Positions 9,382 to 17,357 of a stretch of 64,000 nucleotides of DNA are shown here, one piece after another. Both the position numbers and the translations under genes were made by a program. The first letter of the stretch is position 1; every line of letters begins with the position of its first letter. Source of the stretch: AC-43 sp963728855 (GTDB lineage: Bacteria > Actinomycetota > Actinomycetes > Mycobacteriales > Micromonosporaceae); NCBI GenBank assembly GCA_963728855.1, contig CAVSLN010000013.1:186001-250000 (forward strand). Direction: 5' to 3'. The notes beneath the pieces are model-generated. The model was not told where the DNA came from. It was given only the letters and a program-made list of their open reading frames with translations, and did no database searches.

Positions 9382-9783
9382 CTAACCGTGGTTGACGACC
9401 CGCTCGGGGTGCACCCGGACGACGACCCGGATCCGCTCGGGGTCCTCGACGGGGAAGGGCTGGCCGTCGTACTTCAGCGACAGCTCGTTGATCAGGTCCC
9501 GGCCGCCGTCCTCGGTGACCGACACCGTACCGCGCACCTCGGTGTACACGTACGGGTCGGCCGGGTCGTACAGCACGACGCTCACGCGCGGGTCGCGTTC
9601 CAGGTTGCGGGTCTTGCGCCGGCCCCGGATGGTCGAGAAGAGGATGTCGTCGCCGTCGCGCTTCACCCAGATCACGCTCGCCTGCGGCGCACCGTCGGGG
9701 TTGGTCGTCGACAGCACGGCGAAGGTCGGTTCGTCGACGAGGCGCCGGGCGAGGTCGGACAGGGCGGTCGGCATGAGACTCAT
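9382..9783 (-). CDS. PPOX-class F420-dependent oxidoreductase
   Basis: 133 residues, the size and pattern of the small split-barrel (pyridoxamine 5'-phosphate oxidase-like) F420 enzymes of actinobacteria. Motifs: TFAVLSTTNPDGAPQASVIW, KTRNLERDPRVSVVLYDP and YVYTEVRGTVSV. These proteins reduce or oxidise varied substrates with coenzyme F420. Start ATG overlaps the stop of ispF by 4 bp (ATGA), so it is the last gene of an ispD-ispF-PPOX operon. Substrate unknown. Confidence 0.85.
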   Translation of the reverse strand: MSLMPTALSDLARRLVDEPTFAVLSTTNPDGAPQASVIWVKRDGDDILFSTIRGRRKTRNLERDPRVSVVLYDPADPYVYTEVRGTVSVTEDGGRDLINELSLKYDGQPFPVEDPERIRVVVRVHPERVVNHG

Positions 9784-10286
9784 CCTGCCATCGGGACGGC
9801 CGGACCACCTTGTCCGGCGGGCACGACGAGCGCCACGGCGATCGCGGCGAGGCCCTCACCCCGACCGGTGAGCCCGAGCCCGTCGGTGGTGGTACCGGAC
9901 ACCGTCACCGGGCCGCCGACAGCGTCGCCGAGCACCTTCTCCGCCTCGGCCCGGCGCGGCCCGATCTTCGGGGCGACTCCAATGACTTGGATCGATATGT
10001 TCCCGACGGCGAAGCCGGTCGCCCGTACCCGCCGGGCCGTCTCGGCGAGCAGGGCGAGCCCGGACGCGCCGGCCCACTCGGGGCGCGAGGTGCCGTAGTT
10101 CGAGCCGAGGTCGCCCAGGCCGGCCGCGGACAGCAGCGCGTCGCAGGCCGCGTGCGCGGCGACGTCGGCGTCGGAGTGCCCGGCCAGCCCGCGCTCGCCG
10201 GGCCAGTTCAGGCCCGCGACCCAGCAGGGGCGGTCGTCGGCGAAGGCGTGGACGTCGGTGCCGACCCCGACGCGCGGAAAGATCAC
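9780..10286 (-). CDS. ispF: 2-C-methyl-D-erythritol 2,4-cyclodiphosphate synthase
   Basis: 168 residues. Makes the cyclodiphosphate intermediate of the MEP isoprenoid pathway. GVGTDVHAF and GHSDADVAAHA give the metal ligands Asp11, His13 and His45; TTTDGLGLTGRGEG near the C-terminus is the CDP-binding end. Overlaps ispD by 4 bp (ATGA) upstream and the PPOX gene by 4 bp downstream. Confidence 0.95.
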   Translation of the reverse strand: MIFPRVGVGTDVHAFADDRPCWVAGLNWPGERGLAGHSDADVAAHAACDALLSAAGLGDLGSNYGTSRPEWAGASGLALLAETARRVRATGFAVGNISIQVIGVAPKIGPRRAEAEKVLGDAVGGPVTVSGTTTDGLGLTGRGEGLAAIAVALVVPAGQGGPAVPMAG

Positions 10287-11029
10287 ACCGCGAGGGTACG
10301 GCGAACGAGCGCCTCGGCCACCACGAGGTCCATCGGGCGGGTGATCTTGAAAGCCAGCTCGTCACCGGGCACCGTGTGTACCCGTACCCCCAGCTTCTCC
10401 ACCATGCCCGCGTCGTCGGTGTGCTCGTCGGCGGCGCTCGCGTGCGCGGCGGCGAGGATGGCCCGCCGGAACCCCTGCGGAGTCTGCACCGCCCGCAGCA
10501 CCGACCGGTCGACGGTGCCCACGACCGTACCGGTAGCCGCGACCTCCTTGATCGTGTCGACCACCGGCAGTACGGGGATCACCGCCTCCCGCCCCGCCCG
10601 CACCGCGGCGGCCACCGACTCGACCAGTGCGCCCGGAGCCAGTGCCCGGGCGGCGTCGTGCACCAGAATGATCTCGAACCGGTCCGGTACGGCAGCCAGC
10701 GCGAGCGCCACGGACTCCTGCCGGATCGCCCCGCCGGCCACCACCATGACCTCCGCCACCGGAGAGCGCGCGTGGTTTCCTGCCCGCGCATGGCGGTCGG
10801 CTCGGACAGCGAGCAGCTCCTCGACGAAGCCGACCTCGCCGGGCGGAGCGGCGACCACCACGCAGCCGACCGAAGGTGCCGAAGCCACCTCCCGCACCGT
10901 GTGTACCAGCAGCGGCTCCCCCGCCAGTAGGCGCAGCGCCTTCGGGCCGCCCGGACCGAGCCGGACGCCCATGCCGGCCGCCGGAACAAGGACCGCGACG
11001 TCACCGCACACGAGTTGCTGCGCGGTCAC
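10283..11029 (-). CDS. ispD: 2-C-methyl-D-erythritol 4-phosphate cytidylyltransferase
   Basis: 248 residues. Adds CMP to MEP in isoprenoid synthesis. The nucleotide-binding loop VPAAGMGVRLGPGGPKAL is at residues 14-31; ILVHDAARAL, RAVQTPQGFRR and PGDELAFKITRPMDL are diagnostic. The GTG start is supported by GAGGGACCGCGAC just upstream. Coupled to ispF; carD lies 57 bp upstream on the same strand, an order shared with mycobacteria. Confidence 0.95.
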   Translation of the reverse strand: MTAQQLVCGDVAVLVPAAGMGVRLGPGGPKALRLLAGEPLLVHTVREVASAPSVGCVVVAAPPGEVGFVEELLAVRADRHARAGNHARSPVAEVMVVAGGAIRQESVALALAAVPDRFEIILVHDAARALAPGALVESVAAAVRAGREAVIPVLPVVDTIKEVAATGTVVGTVDRSVLRAVQTPQGFRRAILAAAHASAADEHTDDAGMVEKLGVRVHTVPGDELAFKITRPMDLVVAEALVRRTLAV

Positions 11030-11086
11030 GTCGCGGTCCCTCGCGGTTAGTCCGGGTCGCCGGTCGAGAGGTCAGGCCCTCGACAA

Positions 11087-11572
11087 TCAGGCCTCAGTAA
11101 GGACCTTGTCGAGGAGGATCTCCGCCTCGTCCTTGGTGCTCTTCTCGGCAAGCGCCACCTCGCCGACCAGGATGTCCCGGGCCTTGGCCAGCATGCGCTT
11201 CTCACCGGCCGACAACCCACGCTCGCGCTCACGGCGCCAGAGGTCACGCACGACCTCCGCGACCTTGAGCGGGTTGCCGGACGCCAACTTCTCGAGATTG
11301 GCCTTGTACCGCCGCGACCAGTTGGTCGGCTCCTCGGTGTGCGGGGCCCGCAGGACGTCGAAGACCTTTGTCAGGCCCTCCTCGCCCACGACCTCGCGGA
11401 CACCGACGATCTCGGCGTTCTCAGCGGGTACCCGCACTGTCAGATCACCCTGCGCAACCCGGAGCACGAGGTAAAGCTTCTCCTCGCCCTTTATGATCCG
11501 AGTCTCGATTGCCTCGATGAGTGCGGCCCCGTGGTGGGGGTAGACAACGGTCTCGCCGACACTGAAAACCAT
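11087..11572 (-). CDS. carD: CarD family RNA polymerase-binding transcription factor
   Basis: 161 residues. Stabilises the open complex at rRNA and other promoters by binding the RNA polymerase beta subunit. The N-terminal Tudor-like domain (FSVGETVVYPHHGAALIEAI, LYLVLRVAQGDLTVRVP) is followed by the helical DNA-binding domain with NWSRRYKANLEKLASG and LWRRERERGLSAGEKRML. A longer frame reaches 11716, but MVFSVGETVVYP is the family N-terminus and GAAAGGGG precedes it, so 11572 is the start. Confidence 0.95.
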   Translation of the reverse strand: MVFSVGETVVYPHHGAALIEAIETRIIKGEEKLYLVLRVAQGDLTVRVPAENAEIVGVREVVGEEGLTKVFDVLRAPHTEEPTNWSRRYKANLEKLASGNPLKVAEVVRDLWRRERERGLSAGEKRMLAKARDILVGEVALAEKSTKDEAEILLDKVLTEA

Positions 11573-11878
11573 AGGTTCGAAACCCCTTTCGCTGTGTCCA
11601 GGGTAACACGGCGACACCCGCCCGGCCCAGCCCTGGCGGAGGCATCCGCGCTGGTCAGCATGGGTGTGAGCCGGGCTTCTCGGGCTTGACAGCGGCACTG
11701 ATCCGTGCATCCTCACCCGGAGTAGTGTGCTCGTGACGTGTCAGCGAGCCGTTTCCGGACATGTCAGATACGTAGCCGGGAGTAACGGGCGGTCCGCCGG
11801 GGTACCTCAGTGTCGGTAAGTGCCACTGGCGAATACCCGGACGGTGCGAGACAGTGGAACGCAAGTCGAGGAGATGTG
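11573..11878. other. divergent intergenic region carD / thioredoxin-like gene
   Basis: 306 bp without a convincing gene. A TACCCT box (11605-11600 on the minus strand) lies 27 nt upstream of carD, consistent with a -10 element and a short leader. Near the other end GAGGAG precedes the ATG at 11879. I see no RNA gene or strong terminator here. Confidence 0.5.
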
Positions 11879-12619
11879 ATGGGCTCGCTGCGCGGGGACA
11901 ACGGCGGCGAACAGCCGCCGGGCGGCGGCCTGCCGGACCTGCCTCCCGAGTGGGGCACGGTGATCATCCCGGACGACCCTGCCGAACTTGACCACGAAGC
12001 CACCCAGGTCCGCCGCGAGCTGCGCCGGTTCGCGCGGCGCAACCGGTGGCGGCGGCGATTACACCGGCCGCCGGTCGGGCAGCTGCACACCAGCCGGGCC
12101 ACACCGACGCTCGGCCTACCGCTGCTGATCATGGCGGTGGCCATCCTGGCGACGCTCACCAGCCTCTTCGCGCTGGCCTGGCCGGGACCGGCCAACCGGC
12201 TCACCGCCAGCCCGCCGAGGAAGGCGAGCCCGGCGCCGTCGACCGTACCCGACCTGAGCCTGATCGCACTGGACGGCAGCCAGGCCCCGATCCGCAACAG
12301 CCTCCCGGCGGTGTTCCTGCTGGTCGACGGCTGTACGTGCGCCGAGCTGATGGTCAGCACCGCCCAGGCGGTACCGCCCGGGGTCACCGTGGTGGCGGTC
12401 GCCCGTACGGCACCGGCGCTGCCCAGCCCGGCACCGGGCGGCCTGCGCCTGCGTACCGCAGCCGACCCGGACGGCGCCCTACGCGCGGCGTACGGGGGCG
12501 CGCCTCCCTCGACCGGGGTGATCGCGATCCTCGTCAAGCAGAGCGGTGAGGTCATCCGTACGGCCGCCGGCGTCACCGGCGTCGCCGGCTTCCGGAGCGA
12601 CCTCGCGAAGCTCGGTTGA
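11879..12619 (+). CDS. membrane-anchored protein with a thioredoxin-like domain (putative)
   Basis: 246 residues. A cytoplasmic N-terminus of about 75 residues rich in Arg (RRELRRFARRNRWRRRLHR) leads into one membrane segment (LGLPLLIMAVAILATLTSLFALAW). The outer domain reads VPDLSLIALDGSQAPIRN, SLPAVFLLVDGCTCAELM and STGVIAILVKQSGEVIRT, which resembles the fold order of AhpC/TlpA-type thioredoxin-like proteins with a C-T-C in place of C-x-x-C. Start at 11879 chosen for its GAGGAG box; the frame stays open further upstream. Redox function is inference. Confidence 0.6.
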   Translation: MGSLRGDNGGEQPPGGGLPDLPPEWGTVIIPDDPAELDHEATQVRRELRRFARRNRWRRRLHRPPVGQLHTSRATPTLGLPLLIMAVAILATLTSLFALAWPGPANRLTASPPRKASPAPSTVPDLSLIALDGSQAPIRNSLPAVFLLVDGCTCAELMVSTAQAVPPGVTVVAVARTAPALPSPAPGGLRLRTAADPDGALRAAYGGAPPSTGVIAILVKQSGEVIRTAAGVTGVAGFRSDLAKLG

Positions 12620-12638
12620 CTGAACTACGTCAGCTGCG

Positions 12639-13658
12639 CTACGTCAGCCGTAGCAGCGCCGCGTAGAGGGTCAGGCCGGGACCGAACGCGAGCGCCACCA
12701 CGTGCTCGGGGTCCGCCGGCCGCAGCTCCTCCAGGATCATCAGTACGGTCGGCGACGAGCAGTTGCCGTGCTCGGCCAGTACCCGCCGGGAGGCGGCCAG
12801 GTCGGCGTCGCTGAGGTCGAGCCGCGCCTGCACCACGTCGAGGATCCGCGGCCCGCCCGGGTGCACCGCCCAACCGTCCACATCGGACAGTGCTAGCCCG
12901 TGCCGGGCGAGCAGGTCGGTCACCAGCCCGGCGACGTGCATGTCGAGCACGTCCGGTACGCGCGACGACAGGCCCATCCGGAAGCCCAGGTCGGTCACGT
13001 CCCACGTCATGTGGTCGGCCGTGGCCACATCCGTCACCGAGGCCACGTCGCGCAGCTCGTACCCCCGTGCCCGCGGCTGGAGCACGGCGGCCGCCGCGGC
13101 GTCCGAGAAGAGCGCGTGCGCGATGATCTGCTCCGCGTCCGCCGTCGGCGGCTGTACGTGCAGGCTGGTCAGCTCCAGGCAGAGCAGGACGGCCGGCCGG
13201 TCCCGGGAGACGACGAAGTCGGCGGCCACGCCGAGCCCGGGGATCGCCGCGTAGCAGCCCATGTGGCCGATGAACAGCCGCTGGGTGCCCGGCGCCATAC
13301 CGAGGTCGCGGGCGAGCAGGATGTCCAGCCCGGGCGTGACGTACCCGGTGCACGAGCAGACCGCGAACAGGCCCACCTCGGCGGCGGGCAGTCCGGCGGC
13401 GGCCAGGGCCTCGCCGACCGCCGCCTTGCCGAGCGGGAGCGCCTCGGTGAGGTACCGCTGCATCCGCCGCTGGGTCGACCAGCGCGAGACGTCCTCGATC
13501 AGCGGGTTCATCGCGCCGTGCCGGCTCACCACACCCGAGTTGCTAAACATCCGGGAGGCTAACGCCCGCTGGACGCCGGCGTAGTGGGTCGAGAAGAACC
13601 CCTTCCAGAGATCCTCCTGCGAGAACGACCCGGGATATGCCACCCCAAGCGCAGCCAC
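12639..13658 (-). CDS. type III polyketide synthase
   Basis: 339 residues. Chalcone/stilbene-synthase fold enzymes extend an acyl-CoA starter with malonyl-CoA. The catalytic triad is visible: Cys135 in FIGHMGCYAAIPGLG, His266 in WAVHPGGPRILDVV and Asn299 in AEHGNCSSPTVL. It ends a minus-strand set with an acyl-CoA dehydrogenase and a UbiG-like methyltransferase, divergent from a UbiA prenyltransferase. This combination recalls the alkylresorcinol-derived prenylated hydroquinone (agq) cluster of Actinoplanes missouriensis, so the product is probably an alkylresorcinol or pyrone made from a long acyl chain. The start is uncertain: GTG 13658 is used; TTG 13667 would overlap the previous gene. 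Confidence 0.88.
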   Translation of the reverse strand: MAALGVAYPGSFSQEDLWKGFFSTHYAGVQRALASRMFSNSGVVSRHGAMNPLIEDVSRWSTQRRMQRYLTEALPLGKAAVGEALAAAGLPAAEVGLFAVCSCTGYVTPGLDILLARDLGMAPGTQRLFIGHMGCYAAIPGLGVAADFVVSRDRPAVLLCLELTSLHVQPPTADAEQIIAHALFSDAAAAAVLQPRARGYELRDVASVTDVATADHMTWDVTDLGFRMGLSSRVPDVLDMHVAGLVTDLLARHGLALSDVDGWAVHPGGPRILDVVQARLDLSDADLAASRRVLAEHGNCSSPTVLMILEELRPADPEHVVALAFGPGLTLYAALLRLT

Positions 13659-13660
13659 GG

Positions 13661-14828
13661 TTACCAACGCGGAGCCGACCCGTCGGAGTCCGGGTCGCCG
13701 CCGAGCGCCGCGATGCCGAGCCAGTCGGCGCACACGTCGGAGGTGGCGGGCTGGAGCGAGCCGCAGCGGGCGTCCCGGTACAGCCGCTCCAGCGGGTTGC
13801 CGCGCCGGGTCGCCGAGGTACCGGCGGCCTCCAGCATGCTCGCGGCGACCTCGGCCGCGGTGGTACCGGCGAGCAGCTTGGCGCGCCACACCCACCGGTT
13901 GGTCTCCGCGTCGCCCGGGGACTCGTCGACCCGCCGGGCGGCTTCGGCCACCGCCAGCCGGGCGGCCGCCACCGCCGCGTCCGCCCGCCCGATCCGGGCC
14001 CGTACCCACGGGAGGTTGGTCAGGCCGCGGCCGGTGAGATGGGTCACCGCGGCGTCGACCGAGGCCCGCGCCACACCGACGTACACGGCCGCGTAGCTGG
14101 CGATCAGCCAGTGCGGCATGAGCTGGGCGAACCACAGCGCCAGTCCCTCGACGCCGCCGAGCAGCGTGCCGGCCGGTAGGAGCACGTCCACGTGTAGGTC
14201 GTTCGAGCAGGTGGCGCGCATACCCAGCGAGTCCCAGGTGGGCTCGACACTGATGCCCGGCGTGTCGGCCGGTACGAGGAACTGGGAGACCGTCTGCGGG
14301 TCGTCGGCACTGTGCGCGGCGACCAGGTACGCGTCGGCGTGTCCCGAACCGGAGACGAACGTCTTGGACCCCTTGACGCGGTATCCGCCGTCCTCGTGAC
14401 TGTACATAGTGGACAGTTGGGAGAGCCGGGAGCCGGCGCCGCGCTCGCTCATCGCCACGGCGAAGAAGGCGCCGGCGGCCGCCTTGCGGAGGATCTCGTC
14501 CCGGGCCACGAAGAACTCGTCGGGTACGCCGAGCGCGGACGCCATGGCCGGGAGGGATCCCGGCCAGCGCGCCGGTGACCGAGGCGTGCATGTTGAACAC
14601 GAGTGCCGTGGCACCGTTGCCCCGGGCCAGCTCGTACGCCACGTCCGCGTACCCGGCGAAGCCCGACCCGAGCCCGCCCAGCCGCTCCGGCACCATCAGC
14701 CCGAACAGACCGGAGACCCGCAGGTCGGCGAAGTCGTCGACGGGGAAGGTACCGTCCCGGTCGTGCGCGGTCGCCCGCCCGGCGAAGCGCGGCGCCAACC
14801 GCCGCGCCGCCGCCAGCGCGTCATTCAC
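13661..14828 (-). pseudogene. acyl-CoA dehydrogenase, interrupted by one frameshift
   Basis: About 390 residues if joined. The first part, from GTG 14828, reads FPVDDFADLRVSGLFGLMVP, GNGATALVFNMHASVTGALAG; the second part in another frame reads MASALGVPDEFFVARDEIL, FAVAMSERGAGSRLSQL, VKGSKTFVSGSGHADAYLV and ends SDGSAPRW. Both are consecutive parts of one acyl-CoA dehydrogenase-like flavoprotein. The break is near 14547, where a single extra G/C restores the frame if removed. GTG overlaps the methyltransferase stop by 4 bp. In the pathway it could desaturate or select the acyl starter for the polyketide synthase. Either a real mutation or a base error. Confidence 0.8.
14402..14414. repeat. 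iterated palindrome, degenerate copy
   Basis: GTACATAGTGGAC, two changes, in the acyl-CoA dehydrogenase gene (L-S-T-M-Y). Confidence 0.6.
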
Positions 14829-15514
14829 TGTTTGACCCCCCGGCCCTGGTAGAGCACGGCCGAACTCCAGGTCGGCACCATCGCCACATCCCCCCGACGG
14901 GTCAGCAGCCAGCGCGCCGTCCCCCACAGCTCCGGCCGCAGTCCGCGTATCTCCAGCTCTACCCCGTGCCGGGCGCATTCACTCACGAGCGACCGTGGAT
15001 CGACGAACAGGTTCGGGTCGTGGATGCCGGCGATCCGCTTGTCGACCCGCTCGGCCACGGTGACCGCCAGGAACCGGGACACCGCCGTGGCGTTCAGCGT
15101 GTCGAGTACGAGCAGCCCGCCGGGGCGTAGCAGGCGGGCCGCCTCGGCCACCACGGCCGGCCAGTCGGGTACGTGCTCCAGCAGCTCACCCGCGCTCACC
15201 ACGGCGGCACAGCCGTCCCGCAGGGGCACCTTCGTCACGTCGGCGCACACCGGCCGTACCTCGTGCCGGGCCGCCTGGGCCAGCGCGGAGCGCACGAGAT
15301 CGACGCCGACATGCTCGTACCCCTTGGGTCTGACGTGTGGCGCGAGCAGTCCGGCGCCGCAGCCCAGGTCGACCAGGACGGCGCCGGGGTGCGGCGCGGG
15401 CGGGACCAGCCGGGCCCGGGCCGCGGCGATCCCGTGCAGCATCGCGAACGCGCCACCGGGGCGCCACCACTCCTCAGCGAGCGCGTCGTACTGCGCCAGA
15501 TCGTTCCGCCGCAC
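14825..15514 (-). CDS. UbiG-like SAM-dependent O-methyltransferase
   Basis: 229 residues. The SAM-binding motif VLVDLGCGAGLLAPHV, then VGVDLVRSAL, VVSAGELLEHVPDW and LLRPGGLLVLDTLN match class I methyltransferases of the UbiG (demethylubiquinone 3-O-methyltransferase) type; RRNDLAQYDALAEEWWRPGG is the family N-terminus. Start GTG 15514 chosen from that alignment; the frame is open up to a TTG at 15547. In this cluster it probably methylates a hydroxyl of the phenolic polyketide product. Stop overlaps the acyl-CoA dehydrogenase start. Confidence 0.85.
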   Translation of the reverse strand: MRRNDLAQYDALAEEWWRPGGAFAMLHGIAAARARLVPPAPHPGAVLVDLGCGAGLLAPHVRPKGYEHVGVDLVRSALAQAARHEVRPVCADVTKVPLRDGCAAVVSAGELLEHVPDWPAVVAEAARLLRPGGLLVLDTLNATAVSRFLAVTVAERVDKRIAGIHDPNLFVDPRSLVSECARHGVELEIRGLRPELWGTARWLLTRRGDVAMVPTWSSAVLYQGRGVKQ

Positions 15515-15559
15515 CCGTCGAGCCTGGCACGGATCGTCCCGATCCAACAGACTTGCCTC

Positions 15560-16387
15560 GTGTCCTACGTCCTAGATCGCTCGCTGTGGTTGCTGCGCTC
15601 CGCGCACCCCGAGCCCGCCGCGGCGGTCACCGCGATCGCCGCCCTGCTGGCCATCGTGGTCGGGCGGGGGGCGGCCGGGGTACTCGCGGTCGCGGCCACG
15701 CTCGGCGCCAGCCAGCTCTGCGTCGGCTGGCTCAACGACTGGCTGGACGCGCGGCGGGACGCCAAGGTCGGTCGGGTGGACAAGCCGGTGGCGGCGGGCC
15801 GGATCTCCCGCCGTACCGTCGCGGTGGCCGCGGTGCTCGCCGGGCTGGCGGTGGTACCGCTGGCCCTGCTGTCCGGCCCGCGCGCGGCGGCGGCCGCGAC
15901 GATCGGCTTCGCCAGCGGCCTCGCCTACGACTGGCCCCTCAAGTTCACCGTCGTCTCGCCGCTGCCGTACGTGGTCTCGTTCGGCGCGCTGCCCGCGTTC
16001 GTGGTGCTCGGCAAGCCAGCCACGCCGCCGTGGTGGATGATCGTGGCCGCCGCGCTGCTGGGCGGCGGGGCACACTTCGTCAACGTGCTGCCGGACCTGG
16101 CCGACGACGCGAAGACCGGCGTACGCGGGCTGCCGCACCGGATCGGGGCCACCGGCTCGTGGCTCGCCGGTGGCGCGCTGCTGCTGGCCGCGACCGCGGT
16201 GCTGGTCTTCGCGCCCAAGGGGGCGCCGTCGTGGACCGGCCTGGCGATCCTGGTCGCGGCCGCGGTGGTCCTGCCCGTCGGGTGGTACGCGTCCCGCCGG
16301 CCCGGTTCGCGCGCCGCCTTCCGGGCCGTGCTGCTGGTCGCGCTCGCCGACGTGGTACTGCTCCTGATCTCAGGTACCGGGGCCTGA
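15560..16387 (+). CDS. UbiA family prenyltransferase
   Basis: 275 residues, about eight hydrophobic segments. The first Asp-rich motif NDWLDARRDAKVGRVDKP (N59, D60, D63) and the second, LPDLADDAKTGVRGLPHRIG, bind the Mg-diphosphate of the prenyl donor. It attaches an isoprenoid chain to an aromatic acceptor in the membrane. Divergent from the methyltransferase/PKS operon with 45 bp between the chosen starts. Together these genes imply a prenylated, methylated alkylphenol. A menaquinone or haem role (MenA, CtaB) is less likely from the context. Confidence 0.88.
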   Translation: MSYVLDRSLWLLRSAHPEPAAAVTAIAALLAIVVGRGAAGVLAVAATLGASQLCVGWLNDWLDARRDAKVGRVDKPVAAGRISRRTVAVAAVLAGLAVVPLALLSGPRAAAAATIGFASGLAYDWPLKFTVVSPLPYVVSFGALPAFVVLGKPATPPWWMIVAAALLGGGAHFVNVLPDLADDAKTGVRGLPHRIGATGSWLAGGALLLAATAVLVFAPKGAPSWTGLAILVAAAVVLPVGWYASRRPGSRAAFRAVLLVALADVVLLLISGTGA

Positions 16388-16466
16388 GCAAGAGGCCCGA
16401 CAAGCCGCCCATTACGCTGTACCGCGGTCCGCCTACCTGCGTACGAGAGCTTCGAGGAGGAGCGCC

Positions 16467-17261
16467 GTGACCCGCTCGATTCGTCGGCTGCCGGCCGCGC
16501 TGGCCCTGGGCGCGCTGGCCGCCGGCCTGCTCGCCGGGTGCAGCGCCGGGCAGATCGCGCATACCTCCCAGATCGTGCCGTCGGTACCGGGCGCCCAGGG
16601 CGTGATTCCCATCAAGTCCCCGGACGAGGTGATCTACCTGCGCAACGTGACGCTGGACTACCCAGGCAGGCAGGGGTACGCCCCGGGCGACGCCGCCTCG
16701 CTGTCCCTGTGGGTCATCAACGAGTCCAGGCAGGCGGTCACCCTCACCGGTGCCCCGACCAGCGCCGGTCAGGCGGTCCTCTCCGCCGGGCTCAACTCGG
16801 CCAGCCCGTGCTCGGTACCCCGCTCACCGGATGCGCCGCCGCTGCCGAGCACCACGGCCTCGGGCGGGGCTCCGAACACCCAGCCGACCGCGGTGAGCAC
16901 GACGGGTACGACCAAGTCGACCCCGTCCTCGACCGCTCGATCGTCCGGCTCCGCCTCGCCTTCAGTGGCGTCCTCGTCGGCGGCTGCGCCACCGGCGCCC
17001 GCCTCTCCCTCCGCGCCCGTGGGCTCGGCGGTGATCAAGGTGAGGATCCCGGCCGGCGGGTGTGTCGCGCTGAACCGGCAGGCGGCCCAGTTCCTGCAGG
17101 TCGTCGGCCTGGCCAAGGCGGTGGAGAACGGCACCACGGTACCGGTCGGGTTCACCTTCGTCGGTACGGACGGCCAGACGTACCAGACCGGCGCGGCGCT
17201 GAACGTCCCGGTCGACGTACCGGCCAGCCCGAACGAGCGCACGTCGCCGCCGGCGTCCTGA
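16467..17261 (+). CDS. lpqE: LpqE-like lipoprotein
   Basis: 264 residues. Signal peptide with a lipobox (LAAGLLAGC, Cys near residue 25), then a domain reading VIYLRNVTLDYPGRQGYAPG and LSLWVINESRQAVTLTGAPT, a roughly 70-residue Ser/Thr/Pro/Ala-rich insert, and a second half IKVRIPAGGCVALNRQAAQFLQVVGL that completes a beta-sandwich resembling copper-chaperone PCuAC-like folds. Start supported by GAGGAGGAGCGCC. The name comes from synteny: in mycobacteria lpqE lies between carD and radA. Molecular function unknown. Confidence 0.7.
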   Translation: MTRSIRRLPAALALGALAAGLLAGCSAGQIAHTSQIVPSVPGAQGVIPIKSPDEVIYLRNVTLDYPGRQGYAPGDAASLSLWVINESRQAVTLTGAPTSAGQAVLSAGLNSASPCSVPRSPDAPPLPSTTASGGAPNTQPTAVSTTGTTKSTPSSTARSSGSASPSVASSSAAAPPAPASPSAPVGSAVIKVRIPAGGCVALNRQAAQFLQVVGLAKAVENGTTVPVGFTFVGTDGQTYQTGAALNVPVDVPASPNERTSPPAS

Positions 17262-17265
17262 GCTC

Positions 17266-17341
17266 CGTCGTACCCGGGTTTCGTCGTACCCGGGTTTCGT
17301 CGTACCCGGGTTTCGTCGTACCCGGGTTTCGTCGTACCCGG
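17266..17341 (+). repeat. 16-bp tandem repeat, 4.75 copies
   Basis: Unit CGTCGTACCCGGGTTT starting at 17266, 17282, 17298, 17314 and (partial) 17330. It fills the whole space between the lpqE stop and the radA promoter box. TACCCGGGTT contains a CCCGGG palindrome. Confidence 0.95.
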
Positions 17342-17345
17342 CCGG

Positions 17346-17357
17346 TAGCTTCACCCC
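17346..17357 (+). promoter_or_regulatory. leaderless promoter -10 of radA
   Basis: TAGCTT followed by 6 nt and the GTG start at 17358; there is no Shine-Dalgarno upstream. It directly abuts the 16-bp tandem repeat. Confidence 0.5.

Noticed and set aside
12880..12900. GTCCACATCGGACAG as a further copy of the iterated palindrome
   Set aside because: The right half does not match the arm; counted as chance.
12639..14978. A single 779-codon open frame spanning the PKS and the start of the acyl-CoA dehydrogenase
   Set aside because: Its middle third is out of frame with the dehydrogenase coding sequence; it joins two genes only by chance openness of GC-rich DNA.
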